The position numbers and the translations under genes were made by a program. From Hungatella sp. UBA7603 (GTDB taxonomy: Bacteria; Bacillota; Clostridia; Lachnospirales; Lachnospiraceae): a stretch of 64,000 bases of DNA. The stretch lies in the NCBI GenBank assembly GCA_002478865.1, contig DLJZ01000001.1:52613-116612 (forward strand), in the 5' to 3' direction. The notes under the pieces were generated by a model, which worked only from the letters and a program-made list of their open reading frames with translations, ran no database searches and was not told the origin of the DNA. Shown here piece by piece: positions 26,172 to 34,253 of the stretch. The first letter of the stretch is position 1, and every line of letters starts with the position of its first letter.

Positions 26172-27002
26172 ATGTCAGAGCGTCGTATGATTGGACCAAC
26201 AAAATTTGGAGAGTACTCAGAGAAGTACAAGGACTTTTTATTAATGACCCGTCGTGACGGAATTATCGAAGTGCGATTGCACACCAATGGAGATTCCTAT
26301 CAACACTCTTGGGAAGCTCATACTGCATGGTCTAATGCGTGGTCAGATATTGGACGAGACCCTGAAAATGAGGTAATGATCATTTCTGGAACAGGGGATA
26401 AATGGCTAATAGGGAACCCTGATGTCTGGAATACAAAATTTATGGATTGGCCGAAACAAAAGAAGCTGGAACAGTATCATGAATCGCTGAGACTGCTTGA
26501 AAATTTGATATTCTGCATTGATATCCCCACCATCGGGGCAATCAATGGCCCGGGAACACACTGTGAAATCGCAACCCTCTGCGATATTACAATATGTACA
26601 GAAGATGCGGACTTTTTTGATCCTCATTTTCTGGGAGGAACACCTCCTGGAGATGGAATGTTGCTCACACTGCAGAACATGATAGGTTTTAAGAAGGCAG
26701 CATATTACGCATACACAGGCAAGAATATCAATGGTCAAACAGCATTGGATTTAGGTATTGTTAGTGAAGTACTGCCCCGGGAAAAGCTTCTTCCTCGTGC
26801 ATGGGAAATTGCGGAGATGATAATGCAGGCACCACGTTCCACAAGGCATCTTTCACATTCAATTATATCACGTCCATGGAAAAAAGCCCTGGTCAGTGAT
26901 CAAGGCTTCCAGCTTACTCACCAAATGTACGACATGGCCATTGATGAGGAAGGTGCTTTTGAAAGATTGAAGAAGATGCAAGGACGTTTAATGGGCAAAT
27001 AA
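26172..27002 (+). CDS. Crotonase-family beta-diketone hydrolase, 6-oxocamphor-hydrolase-like (copy 1)
   Basis: 276-residue crotonase-fold protein. The segments INGPGTHCEIATLCDI, DPHFLGGTPPGDG and ALDLGIVSEVL..EKLLPRAWE track 6-oxocamphor hydrolase closely. The His in GPGTH, the His in DPHF and the Asp nine residues later in PPGDG correspond to that enzyme's His122, His145 and Asp154, which catalyse retro-Claisen C-C cleavage of a cyclic beta-diketone. Start 26172 (AAGGAGG upstream) is preferred to 26142. It is a tandem paralogue of the next gene and shares its operon. Confidence 0.82.
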   Translation: MSERRMIGPTKFGEYSEKYKDFLLMTRRDGIIEVRLHTNGDSYQHSWEAHTAWSNAWSDIGRDPENEVMIISGTGDKWLIGNPDVWNTKFMDWPKQKKLEQYHESLRLLENLIFCIDIPTIGAINGPGTHCEIATLCDITICTEDADFFDPHFLGGTPPGDGMLLTLQNMIGFKKAAYYAYTGKNINGQTALDLGIVSEVLPREKLLPRAWEIAEMIMQAPRSTRHLSHSIISRPWKKALVSDQGFQLTHQMYDMAIDEEGAFERLKKMQGRLMGK

Positions 27003-27022
27003 GTTAAATAGTAGTAATAATA

Positions 27023-27076
27023 CAAAGAGGCTGCATCAATCTTTAATTAAACTTTAAAGACCAAACGGCCTCTTTG
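27023..27076 (+). terminator. Hairpin between the crotonase copies
   Basis: Arms CAAAGAGGC (27023-27031) and GCCTCTTTG (27068-27076) with a 36-nt loop. There is no T-run, so it is likely a weak attenuator or mRNA-processing element within the operon. Confidence 0.45.
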
Positions 27077-27123
27077 CTAAAATCCTTTATGAAGGAATGA
27101 GAATTTTGTAAGGAGGAATAGAT

Positions 27124-27960
27124 ATGTCCGAAAGATGTATGGCTGGGCCTACAAGATTTGAAGATTACTCAGAGAAGTACAAGGACTTGTTCTTAATGAC
27201 CCGACGTAACGGCATATTAGAAGTACGTATGCACACGAATGGAGAACCGTTACAGTTTGACTGGGCGGTGCAAACTGCATACGGTAATGTATGGTCAGAT
27301 ATTGGCCGTGACCCTGAAAATGAGGTGATGATTCTTACAGGGACAGGAGAGTTGTGGCAGATAGGTAATCCAGAAGTATGGAAAACAAAATTCATGGATT
27401 GGCCCAATAGCCGTAAACTGGAAATGTATCATGAATCCTTAAGAATGATAGAAAATATGATTTCTTGCATTGACATACCCACGATTGGAGTGATCAATGG
27501 CACAGGATCACACTGGCAACTGGGAACGCTTTGTGATATTACAATTTGTGCTGAAGATACAGAGTTTTTCGATGCTCATTATCTGGGCGGTATTCCTCCT
27601 GGAGATGGAATTGTCTTAGCACTTCAAAATATACTAGGCATTAAAAAAGCTGCATTTTACGCATACACAGGCATGAATATAAATGCTCAGGCTGCATTAG
27701 ACCTGGGTTTGGTTAGTGAGGTACTTTCTCGTGAAAAGCTACTTCCACGTGCATGGGTACTGGCAGAGATGATAATGCAGGCACCTCGCTCTTCGAGACA
27801 TCTTACTCATTCAATTTTATCACAACAATGGAAGAAAGCCATGGTAAGTGATCAGGGTTTTCAACTCACTCACCAATTGTATGACATGGCGATTGATGAA
27901 GAAGGTATTTTGCTAAGGTTGATGAAAATTAAGGAACGTTTTCAAAAGAATGAGCGGTAG
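27124..27960 (+). CDS. Crotonase-family beta-diketone hydrolase, 6-oxocamphor-hydrolase-like (copy 2)
   Basis: 278-residue paralogue of the preceding crotonase, alike over its whole length. The catalytic set is kept: His in INGTGSH, His in DAHYLGG and Asp in IPPGDG. Differences cluster in the substrate-pocket segments (residues 35-60 and 125-140), so the two may act on different substrates or form a hetero-oligomer. SD AAGGAGG lies 7 nt before the ATG. It is followed by L-serine dehydratase after 48 bp. Confidence 0.82.
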   Translation: MSERCMAGPTRFEDYSEKYKDLFLMTRRNGILEVRMHTNGEPLQFDWAVQTAYGNVWSDIGRDPENEVMILTGTGELWQIGNPEVWKTKFMDWPNSRKLEMYHESLRMIENMISCIDIPTIGVINGTGSHWQLGTLCDITICAEDTEFFDAHYLGGIPPGDGIVLALQNILGIKKAAFYAYTGMNINAQAALDLGLVSEVLSREKLLPRAWVLAEMIMQAPRSSRHLTHSILSQQWKKAMVSDQGFQLTHQLYDMAIDEEGILLRLMKIKERFQKNER

Positions 27961-28008
27961 TCCTCGCTATGATATCCATAAAACGCAGAGAAAGGATATA
28001 AGGCTGCT

Positions 28009-29211
28009 ATGAAATCGTTGACAGAACTATATAAGGTCGGGAGTGGACCGTCCAGCTCCCATACAATGGGGCCGGAAAAAGCTGCCAAAATCTTCAGAAC
28101 CGAAAATGAGGGTGCAGAACGCATCAAGGTATTAATTTATGGTTCTCTTGCAAAAACAGGTAAGGGTCATATGACGGATAAGGCGATTATTAAAGCATTT
28201 TCACCAGTTCCAACCGAGATTGAATTTGTACCCAACACTGATATTTGTTTACCCCATCCGAATACCATTGATTTTTTTGCTTATAAAGATGAATGGCAAA
28301 TAGCAACCATGCGTGTTCTAAGTATTGGTGGCGGGGATATCATTATTGAGGGGCGGGAGGAGATGCTGGCACCTGAAATTTATCAGGAAAACACCTTTGA
28401 AGATATTAGAAAACTCTGTAAAGCAAACAATATGGACCTAAGCGAGTATGTCGAGCAGTGCGAAGGTGAAAAAATCTGGGATTATCTCCAGGTGATTTGG
28501 GACGCAATGAAGCGTTCAATCAACGAAGGACTTTCCTCAACAGGTATTCTCGAAGGAGGTCTTAGTGTCCAACGAAAAGCCCAATCTCTTTACAATCAGC
28601 AACCTAGTGATGAAAGTCTGGAGACGCGGGAAAACAGGATGGTGTGCGCTTATGCTTTCGCCGTCAGCGAACAAAATGCTGCTGGTGGCGTAATCGTAAC
28701 GGCTCCGACTTGTGGTTCCAGCGGTGTTGTGCCGGCCGTACTCCGTTATGTAAAGGAGAAGAAGCATGTCACGGACAAGCAGGTGCTCCGTGCTCTGGCA
28801 GTTGGTGGTCTTATTGGCAACCTGGTCAAGCAAAATGCCTCTATCAGCGGTGCTAAATGTGGCTGCCAGGGAGAGGTTGGCACTGCCTGCTCTATGGCAG
28901 CCGCAACGCTTGCATATCTGTCTGGAATGAGTATTGACCAAATTGAGTACGCAGCGGAGGTTGCATTGGAGCACCATTTGGGGTTGACTTGTGATCCTAT
29001 TTGCGGACTAGTTCAGATCCCTTGCATTGAGCGGAATGCTGTGGCTGCGATGCGAGCTATCAATGCGCTGAACCTGGCAAAGTTCTTATCTGATACCAGT
29101 AAAATATCGTTTGATCTGATTGTACAGACCATGTATGAAACAGGCCTTAATATGAGCAGTGATTACCGGGAAACCGCAGAAGGTGGGCTAGCCAAGCTCT
29201 ATAAAATATAG
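28009..29211 (+). CDS. sdaA: Single-chain L-serine dehydratase, iron-sulfur type
   Basis: 400-residue enzyme that deaminates L-serine to pyruvate and ammonia. The beta domain (GSGPSSSHTMGPEKAA, residues 11-26) is fused to the alpha domain. Cys residues in GAKCGCQGEVGTAC and CDPICGLVQIPC would bind the 4Fe-4S cluster. It is somewhat shorter than E. coli SdaA (about 454 residues), with loss near the domain linker. Its place at the end of the amidohydrolase/crotonase operon suggests that serine, or a hydroxy-amino acid like it, is the released product. Confidence 0.9.
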   Translation: MKSLTELYKVGSGPSSSHTMGPEKAAKIFRTENEGAERIKVLIYGSLAKTGKGHMTDKAIIKAFSPVPTEIEFVPNTDICLPHPNTIDFFAYKDEWQIATMRVLSIGGGDIIIEGREEMLAPEIYQENTFEDIRKLCKANNMDLSEYVEQCEGEKIWDYLQVIWDAMKRSINEGLSSTGILEGGLSVQRKAQSLYNQQPSDESLETRENRMVCAYAFAVSEQNAAGGVIVTAPTCGSSGVVPAVLRYVKEKKHVTDKQVLRALAVGGLIGNLVKQNASISGAKCGCQGEVGTACSMAAATLAYLSGMSIDQIEYAAEVALEHHLGLTCDPICGLVQIPCIERNAVAAMRAINALNLAKFLSDTSKISFDLIVQTMYETGLNMSSDYRETAEGGLAKLYKI

Positions 29212-29241
29212 GTTGAAGCCAGTTCAAGTTCTAAATAAAGT

Positions 29242-29297
29242 GGGCATCGTTGACTCTTTGACAATCCTTTTTAGATGTAGTCAAAGAGTTGATGCTC
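29242..29297 (+). terminator. Hairpin after sdaA
   Basis: Arms 29242-29262 and 29280-29297 pair over GCATC and CTCTTTGAC with a small internal loop. It marks the end of the catabolic operon. Confidence 0.65.
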
Positions 29298-29435
29298 ATT
29301 TAAAGACATTATTATAGTCATTGTCGTCTAAAGCTTCCTTTGTTTGACTTATGGGAGTCAGTTTAAGGCAGTACCTTTTTTTGTAGATTGAACAGGTGAA
29401 AAATTTATGATAATCTGTAAATGGAGGTGCTAATA

Positions 29436-30416
29436 ATGAAAAGCCAGCAAAAAGAAATACCAAGTGAAAATAAAGTGTTATCCGATAATCCTGTAGCTAT
29501 CAATAATAAGTTACGTAGATATATTCTTATAGGAACGATAGTATATACCGCTTTAATTTTGTACCTCATGTTCTTTGGGTTTAATAGAATCGAGCAGAAT
29601 ATCGATTATAATCAGTATACATTTATATTTGTCCCAGAAGGGATTCTCCTAAGGTTTCCAAAACTAACAATGTCTTGGTTATACGATTTTGGAAACATTG
29701 CCGCTTTTATCCCTTTTGGAATCATAATTCCATTGCTGTATCGAACCCGTTTTAGAAAGTTCATCACATTATTTATATTAGTGATCACCTTTTTGGAAGT
29801 TCTACAGTCTTTAACATTCCTGGGTACGTTTGACGTTATGGATATCATATCGAATACATTGGGTGCAATCATGGGATTCGTTGCTTATAAAGTAGGGTTT
29901 TCCCCAGAGATAACCTTTAAAAAGCTTGTTGCCTCGGCAGTCTCTCTTCTTATATTATTTATTGGTGTTATGACTGTTTCTGAAACAATTGATTATGTTG
30001 TACATGTGAATGAAAGAATAGGACCTGTTGAAGCAATAAACGAAATAAGTGGAACCGCACCAATAATTGAAAAAATATCAACGTTCTCGGTTCAAGGAGA
30101 AAAAATAGAGCCTACTTTAAATTTGTTTAGCAGCAGTGATGGAATGAGTAAAGATTATCTATTTGAGTTAGGTAAGGAAAATCTATGGTTCTATGCTAAT
30201 ATTGGTATTCCCGACGGGGAAGAATATAGTGGCTCGGCTACGATTATGGTTAATGGAGAAGAGCTGATTCAATTTAGTGATAAAGACGAAGATAAAAATA
30301 CGTTTCAGATGAAAATGTTTTTTGATTCTAAAATTAAAGATGTTAAAATTATAGTCACCGGAAACGCTAAAGTATGGGACGTTAGCATAGCAGAAATAAA
30401 ACATTGGTGGGAGTAA
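29436..30416 (+). CDS. VanZ-like membrane protein with extracytoplasmic C-terminal domain
   Basis: 326-residue protein. Residues about 20-190 hold a VanZ-like domain with five hydrophobic helices (LILYLMFFGF; WLYDFGNIAAFIPFGIIIPLL; DIISNTLGAIMGFVAYKVG). VanZ itself gives low-level teicoplanin resistance. After the last helix a 120-residue beta-rich outside domain follows (ATIMVNGEELIQFSDKDE) that looks like an NPCBM-type carbohydrate-binding fold. ATG 29436 is chosen because GGAGGTG overlaps the earlier in-frame ATG at 29421. A MarR gene follows 66 bp later with its own promoter. Confidence 0.85.
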   Translation: MKSQQKEIPSENKVLSDNPVAINNKLRRYILIGTIVYTALILYLMFFGFNRIEQNIDYNQYTFIFVPEGILLRFPKLTMSWLYDFGNIAAFIPFGIIIPLLYRTRFRKFITLFILVITFLEVLQSLTFLGTFDVMDIISNTLGAIMGFVAYKVGFSPEITFKKLVASAVSLLILFIGVMTVSETIDYVVHVNERIGPVEAINEISGTAPIIEKISTFSVQGEKIEPTLNLFSSSDGMSKDYLFELGKENLWFYANIGIPDGEEYSGSATIMVNGEELIQFSDKDEDKNTFQMKMFFDSKIKDVKIIVTGNAKVWDVSIAEIKHWWE

Positions 30417-30447
30417 CTGCGATAACAAAAAAATGTACAATATCGAC

Positions 30448-30476
30448 TTGACAAAAGAGTATAGCAACCATATACT
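30448..30476 (+). promoter_or_regulatory. Leaderless MarR promoter with palindromic operator
   Basis: TTGACA (30448-30453), 17-bp spacer, TATACT (30471-30476); the MarR ATG begins 6 nt later, about where transcription should start. Operator copy 1, GTATAGCAACCATATAC (30459-30475), fills the spacer and -10. Confidence 0.8.
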
Positions 30477-30482
30477 ATTGGT

Positions 30483-30956
30483 ATGGAAAAGATGAAAAAC
30501 AACAAATATGAAATAGCAAATGAATCTTTAGATTTGGCATTTGCCTTAATGGAACTAGATAAAAAGACGCGTTACTACGGAACAGATGTTCCTATTTTTC
30601 ACTCTGAAATTCATGTAATTAAGGCAATCGCCGAACATTCCTACATTCATGTGGGTGGTCTAGCCGATATCCTAGGAGTAACAAAGGGAGCTGTTTCCGA
30701 GATTCTTAAAAAACTGGAGAGAAAGGCTTTGGTTAAAAAGGAAGTTGATGAACTAAATTTATCTAGATATTTGCTGAGTCTAACGGAAAAGGGGCAAAAA
30801 GCCCATAAAAATCATATGTTTTACCATGATATTATAAACAGCATGGTGGACACTGAATTGGAAAATGCTACCGAGGTGGAAATTCAATTTTTGTCAAACT
30901 TCTTGTTAGCTTTAATCAACAAGATTCAAAACTTTGATGAAAATATGATTAAATAA
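30483..30956 (+). CDS. MarR-family transcriptional regulator
   Basis: 157-residue winged-helix regulator with recognition region HVGGLADILGVTKGAVSEILKKLERK. No ribosome site precedes the ATG; the promoter sits so close that the mRNA is probably leaderless. The GTATAGCAACCATA word over its promoter recurs at 30972 and 31271 before the next two reading frames, so it probably represses itself and the following small operon. Confidence 0.9.
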   Translation: MEKMKNNKYEIANESLDLAFALMELDKKTRYYGTDVPIFHSEIHVIKAIAEHSYIHVGGLADILGVTKGAVSEILKKLERKALVKKEVDELNLSRYLLSLTEKGQKAHKNHMFYHDIINSMVDTELENATEVEIQFLSNFLLALINKIQNFDENMIK

Positions 30957-30971
30957 AAATTTTGTTAAAGA

Positions 30972-30986
30972 GTATAGCAACCATAC
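30972..30986 (+). promoter_or_regulatory. MarR operator copy 2
   Basis: GTATAGCAACCATAC, identical over 19 bp (with its 5' flank) to the site in the MarR promoter. It lies 34 bp upstream of the small ATT-start ORF. Confidence 0.6.
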
Positions 30987-31019
30987 ACATTTTACACATA
31001 ATAGGTAGGAGGTACAAAC

Positions 31020-31262
31020 ATTAAAAAGAAAATAATAGAACATCATGCCTTTGATAATAAAGAGGAAAGTGAACGGCAGTATCGAGAAAAACTTAAAGTT
31101 GACCAAAGAATACTTCAAACATTTTTAAATTCTTTTTTCCATTGCTTCTGCATTACGTCTTATCCATATGACAATACAATATTTCCACAAACCGACTCGT
31201 TTATCAAGCAGCCGGATGATAACGAGAATAAAAAGGGTTTAAATGAAGGAAAAATTAATTGA
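31020..31262 (+). CDS. Small ORF with ATT start, unknown function
   Basis: 80-codon frame beginning KKKIIEHHAFDNKEES, with no ATG, GTG or TTG at its head. A perfect AGGAGG (31007-31012) lies 7 nt before the ATT, a rare start codon known from infC. The sequence is charged at both ends with a Phe/Cys-rich middle (SFFHCFCITSYP). I do not recognise it. It lies between two copies of the MarR operator and could be a real small protein, or a gene whose ATG mutated. Confidence 0.4.
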   Translation: MKKKIIEHHAFDNKEESERQYREKLKVDQRILQTFLNSFFHCFCITSYPYDNTIFPQTDSFIKQPDDNENKKGLNEGKIN

Positions 31263-31270
31263 ATCAAAGT

Positions 31271-31285
31271 GTATGGTAACCATAC
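31271..31285 (+). promoter_or_regulatory. MarR operator copy 3 (perfect palindrome)
   Basis: GTATGGTAACCATAC, perfectly symmetric around the central base, 33 bp upstream of the DtxR-like gene's GTG start. It shares the GTAT...ACCATA form of copies 1 and 2. Confidence 0.6.
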
Positions 31286-31318
31286 ATGTTACATTAAAGT
31301 TAAAATGGAGGATTAGTT

Positions 31319-31732
31319 GTGAAACATAATAAGCATCATCATTTAGAGAAAAAACTTAGTCCTTCAAGAGAAGAATATTTAAAGGCTATCTATAAGCTTT
31401 CTGAAAGAACGCAATTAGTACGTTCCATTGACATTGCTGTATATTTAGGAGTTTCAAAGCCTAGTGTTCATAATGCTGTGGCTACTTTGCAAGAAGAAGG
31501 GCTGGTTATCAAGCCTTTGGGTGGCGAAATTCAGCTCACAGAGGAAGGCTGCAAACAAGGAGAGATTATTACAACAAAATTTCAGGTCATAAGCGAATTT
31601 CTGATTACTTGTTGTGATGTGAATGAACGGATTGCGAGCTCTGATGCTTGCAAGATAGAACATATTATTAGCAATGAAGCTATTTTAGCTCTGAAAAAAT
31701 ATTTGGGGTTGGTACAAGGTGAAGCTCTTTGA
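31319..31732 (+). CDS. DtxR/MntR-family metal-dependent regulator
   Basis: 137-residue regulator. The N-terminal helix-turn-helix (SREEYLKAIYKLSERTQLVRSIDIAVYLGVSKPSV) and the following wing and dimer region (SSDACKIEHIIS) are those of the MntR/IdeR family. The SH3-like third domain is absent, as in MntR. It may sense Mn(II) or Fe(II). The GTG start has GGAGG 7 nt upstream. A metallo-regulator-like palindrome lies 30 bp after its stop with no gene behind it. Confidence 0.85.
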   Translation: MKHNKHHHLEKKLSPSREEYLKAIYKLSERTQLVRSIDIAVYLGVSKPSVHNAVATLQEEGLVIKPLGGEIQLTEEGCKQGEIITTKFQVISEFLITCCDVNERIASSDACKIEHIISNEAILALKKYLGLVQGEAL

Positions 31733-31761
31733 AGATGCAAATGTGATTTTTTTTGAACCCA

Positions 31762-31779
31762 GGTTAGTGTTTACTAACC
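31762..31779 (+). promoter_or_regulatory. DtxR-type palindrome without downstream gene
   Basis: GGTTAG-TGTTTA-CTAACC resembles DtxR/MntR boxes. On the plus strand only a convergent AraC gene follows, so this may be the operator of a lost metal-transport gene. A 43-codon frame (31810-31941) downstream is not convincing. Confidence 0.4.
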
Positions 31780-31918
31780 AAACTGTAAATCTCATACACA
31801 ACAAAGGAAATGTATGACACCACCAAAAAACCTTTCAAGGACGTGATGGAAGGGAAGAGGGGAGATGGAAAGAGGATAAATGCCCTGGTATCCGCTTATC
31901 TTGAAAAATCCAAATATT

Positions 31919-32830
31919 TTACAGCATGGTGCAATGGATAGATCTATATTCGGAAGGAGAATAGCCAAAGTTTTTTTTGAACATCCTTCCAAAGTGCGTG
32001 ATATCAGAGAAACCCACCCTCTCAATAATCTCAGAGACAGGTAATAGGGTTTCTTTGAGCATCTTCGACGCTAAATATAGTCTTAGATTAATAAGATACT
32101 CCATTACGGAATGACCTGTAATGTCACGAAATCGTTCTGTTAACGTGGTTCTATTGATATGAAATTTATCGGTCAGCTCTTGTATGGTTATCTTATTCAT
32201 ATAATTTGTGTACAAATACAAAATGATCTCTTTGATATCGTCGGGGTCTTTATCAAGCTCTACACTTTCAAGGGCATCATCAATAATTAGTAATCTTGAT
32301 AACAAAAAAAGCATTTCAATTAGATAGGTTCTGCTTCTGCAGGGCCAATCATTATCCATTTGAATATCCAAGGCATTTTTGATATTGTCAATAATGTTAT
32401 GTATTCTGCGCGCGTTGCTGGGACCAAGATGCAATAAACCCATAAATTCATTTGTTTTTCTTAAAAACGGGTTTAACCAGTATAGATCTTGTATTTCATT
32501 TATAGAGAGCTGATGATCAGATGCTCTAAGTATAGGAAAATCGAAATGTTGATTGATAATTTGTGGGTGAAAGAAGATAGCTATACACTGAAGAGATACT
32601 TCTGATTCCAAAGAAAATATATCTGTCTCATTTAGACAAAGGGCAGATGGAGCTACGATGATTTGTTTGCGATTATTAAGAGTAAGTATTCCAGTACCAG
32701 AGATAACAAAAATCATTTTATAATGATCTCGCTTAGTTGCACCATCTGTGAAGCAGTTGGCGCTTGTATGGTAGATAGGAAACTGAAAGCCCGGATAAAA
32801 TATTTTACCCTCTGTAAAGTACGTACTCAT
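31919..32830 (-). CDS. AraC-family transcriptional regulator
   Basis: 303-residue regulator: N-terminal cupin-like sensing domain (ITVAPSALCLNETD-like beta strands, about residues 20-130), a linker, and a C-terminal double helix-turn-helix (KITIQELTDKFHINRTTLTERFRDITG ... VSEIIERVGFSDITHFGRMFKKNFGYSPSEYR). The frame begins at a TTG (32848), but ATG 32830 has AGGAGGGG 5 nt upstream and is preferred. It is divergent in sense from no gene and may act on the DJ-1 gene region next to it. Confidence 0.9.
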   Translation of the reverse strand: MSTYFTEGKIFYPGFQFPIYHTSANCFTDGATKRDHYKMIFVISGTGILTLNNRKQIIVAPSALCLNETDIFSLESEVSLQCIAIFFHPQIINQHFDFPILRASDHQLSINEIQDLYWLNPFLRKTNEFMGLLHLGPSNARRIHNIIDNIKNALDIQMDNDWPCRSRTYLIEMLFLLSRLLIIDDALESVELDKDPDDIKEIILYLYTNYMNKITIQELTDKFHINRTTLTERFRDITGHSVMEYLINLRLYLASKMLKETLLPVSEIIERVGFSDITHFGRMFKKNFGYSPSEYRSIHCTML

Positions 32831-32898
32831 ATGACCCCTCCTGAGCAATGATATATTTAATTATATCACTGCTCAGGAAAGAAATATAGAATTTTGAT

Positions 32899-34059
32899 TT
32901 AATTTCCAAGTATTTTTAGCTGTTCACACAGCTTTAAGCCGAAAGCTACGGAAGCATCTGGATTTCTTCCTGTAACAATATTACCGGATACAACAACCTC
33001 TTGATCCACATAGTTAGCCCCATTTTTGGTTAATTCCTTAATGCCATCAATCCAGGGGAACATGGTTGCTTTTCTATTCTTGAGAAGACCAGCTCTTGCC
33101 AGAATTGGCGGTGCTGCACATATTGCTGCTATCATCTTTTTTTCTTTATCTGCATCTTTAAGTAGATTTCTCAGATCCTTATCATCCCACAAACTGCCGA
33201 TCACTCCTGTGCCACCAACGATGACGATTCCATCATAATCCGTTGCCTTTGCATCGGATATCATAATATCGGTGGTACAAGTTGATCCATTTAGCCCAAG
33301 TGCTGTTGTTGTAGTGCTTGCTACCGTTACATTAGCTCCGTTTATCTCAAGCAACGTTTTGGGAGCGTAGAACTCTACGTCTTCAAAATCCTTTGGGGCT
33401 ACTACCATTAGTATATTTTTGGAGAATTTCCTGATTTTTAAAGCGTTACAGACAGCCAGTCCAAAGCTTTTTGATGCAGCTGGATTCTTACCGGTTACGA
33501 TATTTCCATCCGTAACAGTCTCCTCATTCACATATATGGCACCTCTTGAGGTAAGCTCCTTGATTCCATTGTCCCAAGGAAACATAGTAACTGTTTTATC
33601 TTTTAAGATTCCGGCCTTAGCAAGAGCTGGGGGAGCTGCACACATAGCTGCAACTATTTTGCTTTGAGAATTAAATTGCTGAATCAGTGTTCTTAGTTCT
33701 TCGTTATCCCATAAAGTACTGATAATGCCTGTTCCTCCTGCTAAAACGATGGCATCATAGTCATCAGTCTTTGCATCACTGATTTTGATATCTGGTGTTA
33801 TTTTAAATCCATTAATACCAATGGCTGTATCCGTTGTTGTGCTAGCGATTGTTACTTCTGCACCGTTAGCCTCTAAAATAGCCATGGGTTCAACAACTTC
33901 GCAGTCTTCAAAATCCTTTGGTGCAATTACCATAAGAACTTTCTTTTGAGCCGATGCTTCCTTTGCACTGACGGTATTGATTGGACCAAATACAAAAGAT
34001 CCAAGTACCATAAATAAGCTCACTGCAAAACAAATCACATTTATTAATACTTTCTTCAT
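32899..34059 (-). CDS. Exported tandem DJ-1/PfpI-domain protein
   Basis: 386-residue protein with a clear signal peptide (MKKVLINVICFAVSLFMVLG...VSAKE, cleavage near residue 33). Two complete DJ-1/PfpI domains of about 170 residues follow, each opening VLMV(I/V)APKDFED. The nucleophile-elbow Cys lies in AAMCAAPP and AAICAAPP. DJ-1 proteins are normally single-domain and cytosolic, with glyoxalase, chaperone or peptidase-like roles. Tandem secreted forms are uncommon, and this one may act as its own dimer. SD AGGAGGTAATAG precedes the ATG; ATCAAAT-N4-ATTTGAT upstream may be an operator. Confidence 0.88.
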   Translation of the reverse strand: MKKVLINVICFAVSLFMVLGSFVFGPINTVSAKEASAQKKVLMVIAPKDFEDCEVVEPMAILEANGAEVTIASTTTDTAIGINGFKITPDIKISDAKTDDYDAIVLAGGTGIISTLWDNEELRTLIQQFNSQSKIVAAMCAAPPALAKAGILKDKTVTMFPWDNGIKELTSRGAIYVNEETVTDGNIVTGKNPAASKSFGLAVCNALKIRKFSKNILMVVAPKDFEDVEFYAPKTLLEINGANVTVASTTTTALGLNGSTCTTDIMISDAKATDYDGIVIVGGTGVIGSLWDDKDLRNLLKDADKEKKMIAAICAAPPILARAGLLKNRKATMFPWIDGIKELTKNGANYVDQEVVVSGNIVTGRNPDASVAFGLKLCEQLKILGN

Positions 34060-34090
34060 CTCTATTACCTCCTTTTGATATCCTTAGTTT

Positions 34091-34108
34091 ATCAAATGTG
34101 TATTTGAT
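34091..34108. promoter_or_regulatory. Palindrome upstream of DJ-1 gene
   Basis: ATCAAAT-GTGT-ATTTGAT, 32 bp before the DJ-1 start. It shares the ATCAA half-site with the dyads at 34741-34782 and so may bind the neighbouring MarR. Confidence 0.45.
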
Positions 34109-34253
34109 CTGTAATAGCGAATTGTCAGTGCTTTTCGGTGTATTAACAGGAAAATAAACTTAAGATATCTTAAAAAGGGGAGATGGGTTCTTCAAAATCT
34201 TATCCAAATAGTTAGGTGATGATACGATGATCTGATTATGGTTTGGCAGCGTT

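Noticed and set aside
31810..31941. 43-codon plus-strand frame after the DtxR-type palindrome
   Set aside because: No proper ribosome site, it overlaps the convergent AraC gene end, and I recognise no family; too weak to annotate.
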